The notes under the pieces were generated by a model. It searched no databases and was not told the DNA's origin. It saw only the letters and a list, made by a program, of their open reading frames with translations. A stretch of 64,000 nt of DNA, taken from positions 62,001 to 126,000 of the forward strand of contig NZ_JAAXPA010000014.1 of the NCBI RefSeq assembly GCF_012396235.1, given 5' to 3'. A program made the position numbers and the translations under genes. Position 1 is the first letter of the stretch, and every line of letters starts with the position of its first letter. Source of the DNA: Rhodococcus opacus. GTDB lineage: Bacteria > Actinomycetota > Actinomycetes > Mycobacteriales > Mycobacteriaceae. Shown in pieces: positions 62,379 through 64,000 of the stretch.

Positions 62379-63791
62379 TCACGCCGAGACCGACACCTTT
62401 TCGTCGTCGCCGTCGGAGACGGTGAGCCCACGAGTGACGGACGGGCGGCGCAGGAAGACGAACCAGGTGACGAAGATGCAGGCGATGTAGAAGGCGAGGA
62501 ACACCCAGAACGCCATGGTCGCGGACTTCGCGGTGCCGCCGTAGGACGCGCGCAGCACCAGGTTGATGCCGACGCCGCCGAGGCCGCCGATGGCGCCCGC
62601 GAACCCGATGAGGGCGCCGGACATCGCGCGCGACCACGCCGCCTTGGCGTCCCGGCTCAGTCCCTCGAGTCCCTGCGCCTTGGCCTCGAAGATCGACGGA
62701 ATCATCTTGTAGACCGAGCCGTTGCCGATGCCCGACAGCAGGATGAGGGTGATGAAGCCGAACACGAACGCCACCAGCACTCCGGCCGTGGCCGCGCCGG
62801 GCGTCCCGTCGTCGACGGTGCCGGCGGTGACCAGCACTGCGGCGGCGAGCGCCATGGCGACGAACGTGTAGAGCGTGATCTTGCCGCCGCCGATGCGGTC
62901 GGCGAGCTTGCCGCCCATCGGCCGCGCGATGGAGCCGAGCAGCGGTCCGATGAAGGCGATCTGCGCGGCGTGCAGCGCGGCCGCGGCGGGGGTGGCGCCA
63001 CCGGCGAGGAAGTTGATCTGCAGGACCTGGCCGAACGCGAAGCTGAAGCCGATGAACGATCCGAACGTGCCGATGTAGAGGAAGCTGATGACCCACGAGT
63101 CGGAGAACTTCAGCGCCTTGGCCATCGACCGGAGATCGGACTTCTGGTTGCCGAGGTTGTCCATGAACAGGGCGGCGCCGACCGCGGCGACGGCGATGAA
63201 GACGAGGTAGACGGCGCAGACGATCCAGGGCTCCGTGTTACCCAGGGTGGCGATCACGAGCAGGCCGATCACCTGGATCATCGGGACGCCGATGTTGCCG
63301 CCGCCGGCGTTGAGGCCGAGTGCCCAGCCCTTGAGTCGCTGCGGGTAGAACGCGTTGATGTTGGTCATCGACGAGGCGAAGTTGCCGCCGCCGACGCCGG
63401 CGAGTGCGGCCACGAGGATGAACGTCGTGTAGGACGCGCCGGGGTTCATCATCAGGTACAGGGTGAACAGCGTCGGCACGAGCAGGACGAGGGCACTGAA
63501 GACGGTCCAGTTGCGGCCGCCGAATCGGGCCGTCGCCACCGTGTACGGGATGCGCAGAATCGAGCCGACGAGGGTCGGGACCGCGACGAGGAAGAACTTG
63601 CCCGCCGCGTCGATCCCGTAGATGTCGGTCGGCATGAACAGCACCATGACGGACCAGATCGACCAGACGGAGAAGCCGACGTGCTCAGCGACCACCGACC
63701 AGATCAGGTTCCGCTTGGCGATGTCCTTGCCGCCCGCCTCCCAGGCGTCGACGTCTTCCGCGTCCCAGTGCTCGATGTAGTGCTTCTTCAC
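62379..63791 (-). CDS. narK: Nitrate/nitrite MFS transporter NarK
   Basis: A ~470-residue, 12-helix MFS protein. The nitrate signature glycine-rich helices are visible (AALAGVGGGNFASSM with GWALGLNAGGGNIG in the first half; GFITLILLSGIGNGS and GALIGFAGAIGGLGGVGINL in the second). Nitrate-binding arginines lie in helices 2 and 8. The GTG at 63791 has GAGGAG upstream. It is the first gene of the nitrite-reduction operon. Confidence 0.94.
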   Translation of the reverse strand: MKKHYIEHWDAEDVDAWEAGGKDIAKRNLIWSVVAEHVGFSVWSIWSVMVLFMPTDIYGIDAAGKFFLVAVPTLVGSILRIPYTVATARFGGRNWTVFSALVLLVPTLFTLYLMMNPGASYTTFILVAALAGVGGGNFASSMTNINAFYPQRLKGWALGLNAGGGNIGVPMIQVIGLLVIATLGNTEPWIVCAVYLVFIAVAAVGAALFMDNLGNQKSDLRSMAKALKFSDSWVISFLYIGTFGSFIGFSFAFGQVLQINFLAGGATPAAAALHAAQIAFIGPLLGSIARPMGGKLADRIGGGKITLYTFVAMALAAAVLVTAGTVDDGTPGAATAGVLVAFVFGFITLILLSGIGNGSVYKMIPSIFEAKAQGLEGLSRDAKAAWSRAMSGALIGFAGAIGGLGGVGINLVLRASYGGTAKSATMAFWVFLAFYIACIFVTWFVFLRRPSVTRGLTVSDGDDEKVSVSA

Positions 63792-63906
63792 CCGGGCCTC
63801 CTCGTTGTGTGGGAGACCCAAAGGTAGAAAACCGGTGTTGCGGCGGTGCTGCGGTCGGTGACCACAACGTCAACTGATCCTCACTTTTCAGCCAGGCTGA
63901 TGTGAG

Positions 63907-63923
63907 GTTTCCTGCATGTTTCC
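63907..63923 (-). promoter_or_regulatory. Candidate GlnR half-sites upstream of narK
   Basis: GGAAAC (63923-63918) and GGAAAC (63912-63907) on the minus strand are direct repeats 11 bases apart, the spacing of GlnR half-sites (consensus GTNAC-N6-GAAAC). They lie ~120 bases before the narK start. GlnR control of narK and nirBD is known in actinobacteria; here it is inferred. Confidence 0.5.
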
Positions 63924-64000
63924 TAGGCGTGTCGAAGAGCGTCCTCAGGCTCGGAATCGACGTGCCAGCTGTCCTCGAGCATGCGCGGCTTGCACGCCTG
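63923..64000 (-). CDS. C-terminal end of an unidentified gene (cut by window edge)
   Basis: The last 25 residues of a minus-strand frame, running in from beyond the window and ending RHA with a TAG at 63925-63923. The codon use is GC-rich like its neighbours. Too little is present to identify it, and it might be a chance open frame. Confidence 0.35.
   Translation of the reverse strand, partial: QACKPRMLEDSWHVDSEPEDALRHA

Overview
The window is about 64 kb of high-GC actinobacterial DNA. WhiB7, two resuscitation-promoting factors, mycoredoxin, AdnAB, FadE24/FadE23-like genes, a tmRNA tag ending in YALAA and frequent GTG/TTG starts point to a mycolic-acid actinomycete. I infer Rhodococcus, probably the R. 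jostii/R. opacus group. Much of the gene order matches what I recall of Mycobacterium tuberculosis (prfB-ftsE-ftsX-smpB, and a block resembling Rv3193c to Rv3204). These assignments come from reading motifs and remembering families; no search was run.

Layout. (1) 1-1.8 kb: molybdenum cofactor genes (end of moeA, a moaC-moaB fusion, moaE). (2) 2-13.4 kb: a DEAD-box RNA helicase; bluB overlapping a COG0523 GTPase; a hydrolase divergent from a MarR regulator across a palindrome; small proteins; tRNA-Ala; a DsbA/MauE thiol pair; an MFS pump; pgm; paired fluoride exporters. (3) 13.4-21 kb: ssrA, an EamA transporter, smpB, ftsX, ftsE, a Pro/Thr-rich membrane protein, mscS and prfB on the minus strand, then carbonic anhydrase and hisN on the plus strand. 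(4) 21-26 kb: fadE24, fadE23 and a fadD under a promoter with tandem operators. (5) 25.9-27.5 kb: three decayed genes (ABC binding protein, ABC permease, isopenicillin-N-synthase-like oxygenase) beside an intact GntR regulator. (6) 28.3-30.3 kb: initiator tRNA and two rpf genes. Each rpf has a CRP-like site, a shared leader RNA motif and its own terminator. (7) 30.3-52.7 kb: the Rv3193c-Rv3204-like block: UPF0182, PDZ/Lon-like protease, DUF2342, an E1-like protein, an ABC1 kinase, whiB7 with a full attenuation leader, uvrD2, mycoredoxin, nudC, a K+ channel, adnB, adnA, a hydrolase and an alkyltransferase-like protein. (8) 52.7-55.7 kb: a secreted lipase and a MocR regulator divergent from a tiny membrane peptide. 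(9) 55.7-64 kb: a mobA-moeA fusion and the nitrate/nitrite set narK-nirB-nirD-hemD/regulator-sirohydrochlorin chelatase.

How the parts connect. The Moco genes at both ends can supply nitrate reductase, which is outside the window. The narK-nir genes import nitrate, reduce nitrite and make the siroheme NirB needs. ssrA and smpB form the trans-translation pair next to ftsEX. whiB7, uvrD2, adnAB, mycoredoxin and the alkyltransferase-like protein form a stress and DNA-repair neighbourhood.

I see no wholly unknown multi-gene system. The most noteworthy items are the duplicated rpf leader RNA, the whiB7 uORF/attenuator, an E1-like protein with no YcaO partner nearby, the MocR-divergent micropeptide and the recently decayed ABC/oxygenase cluster.
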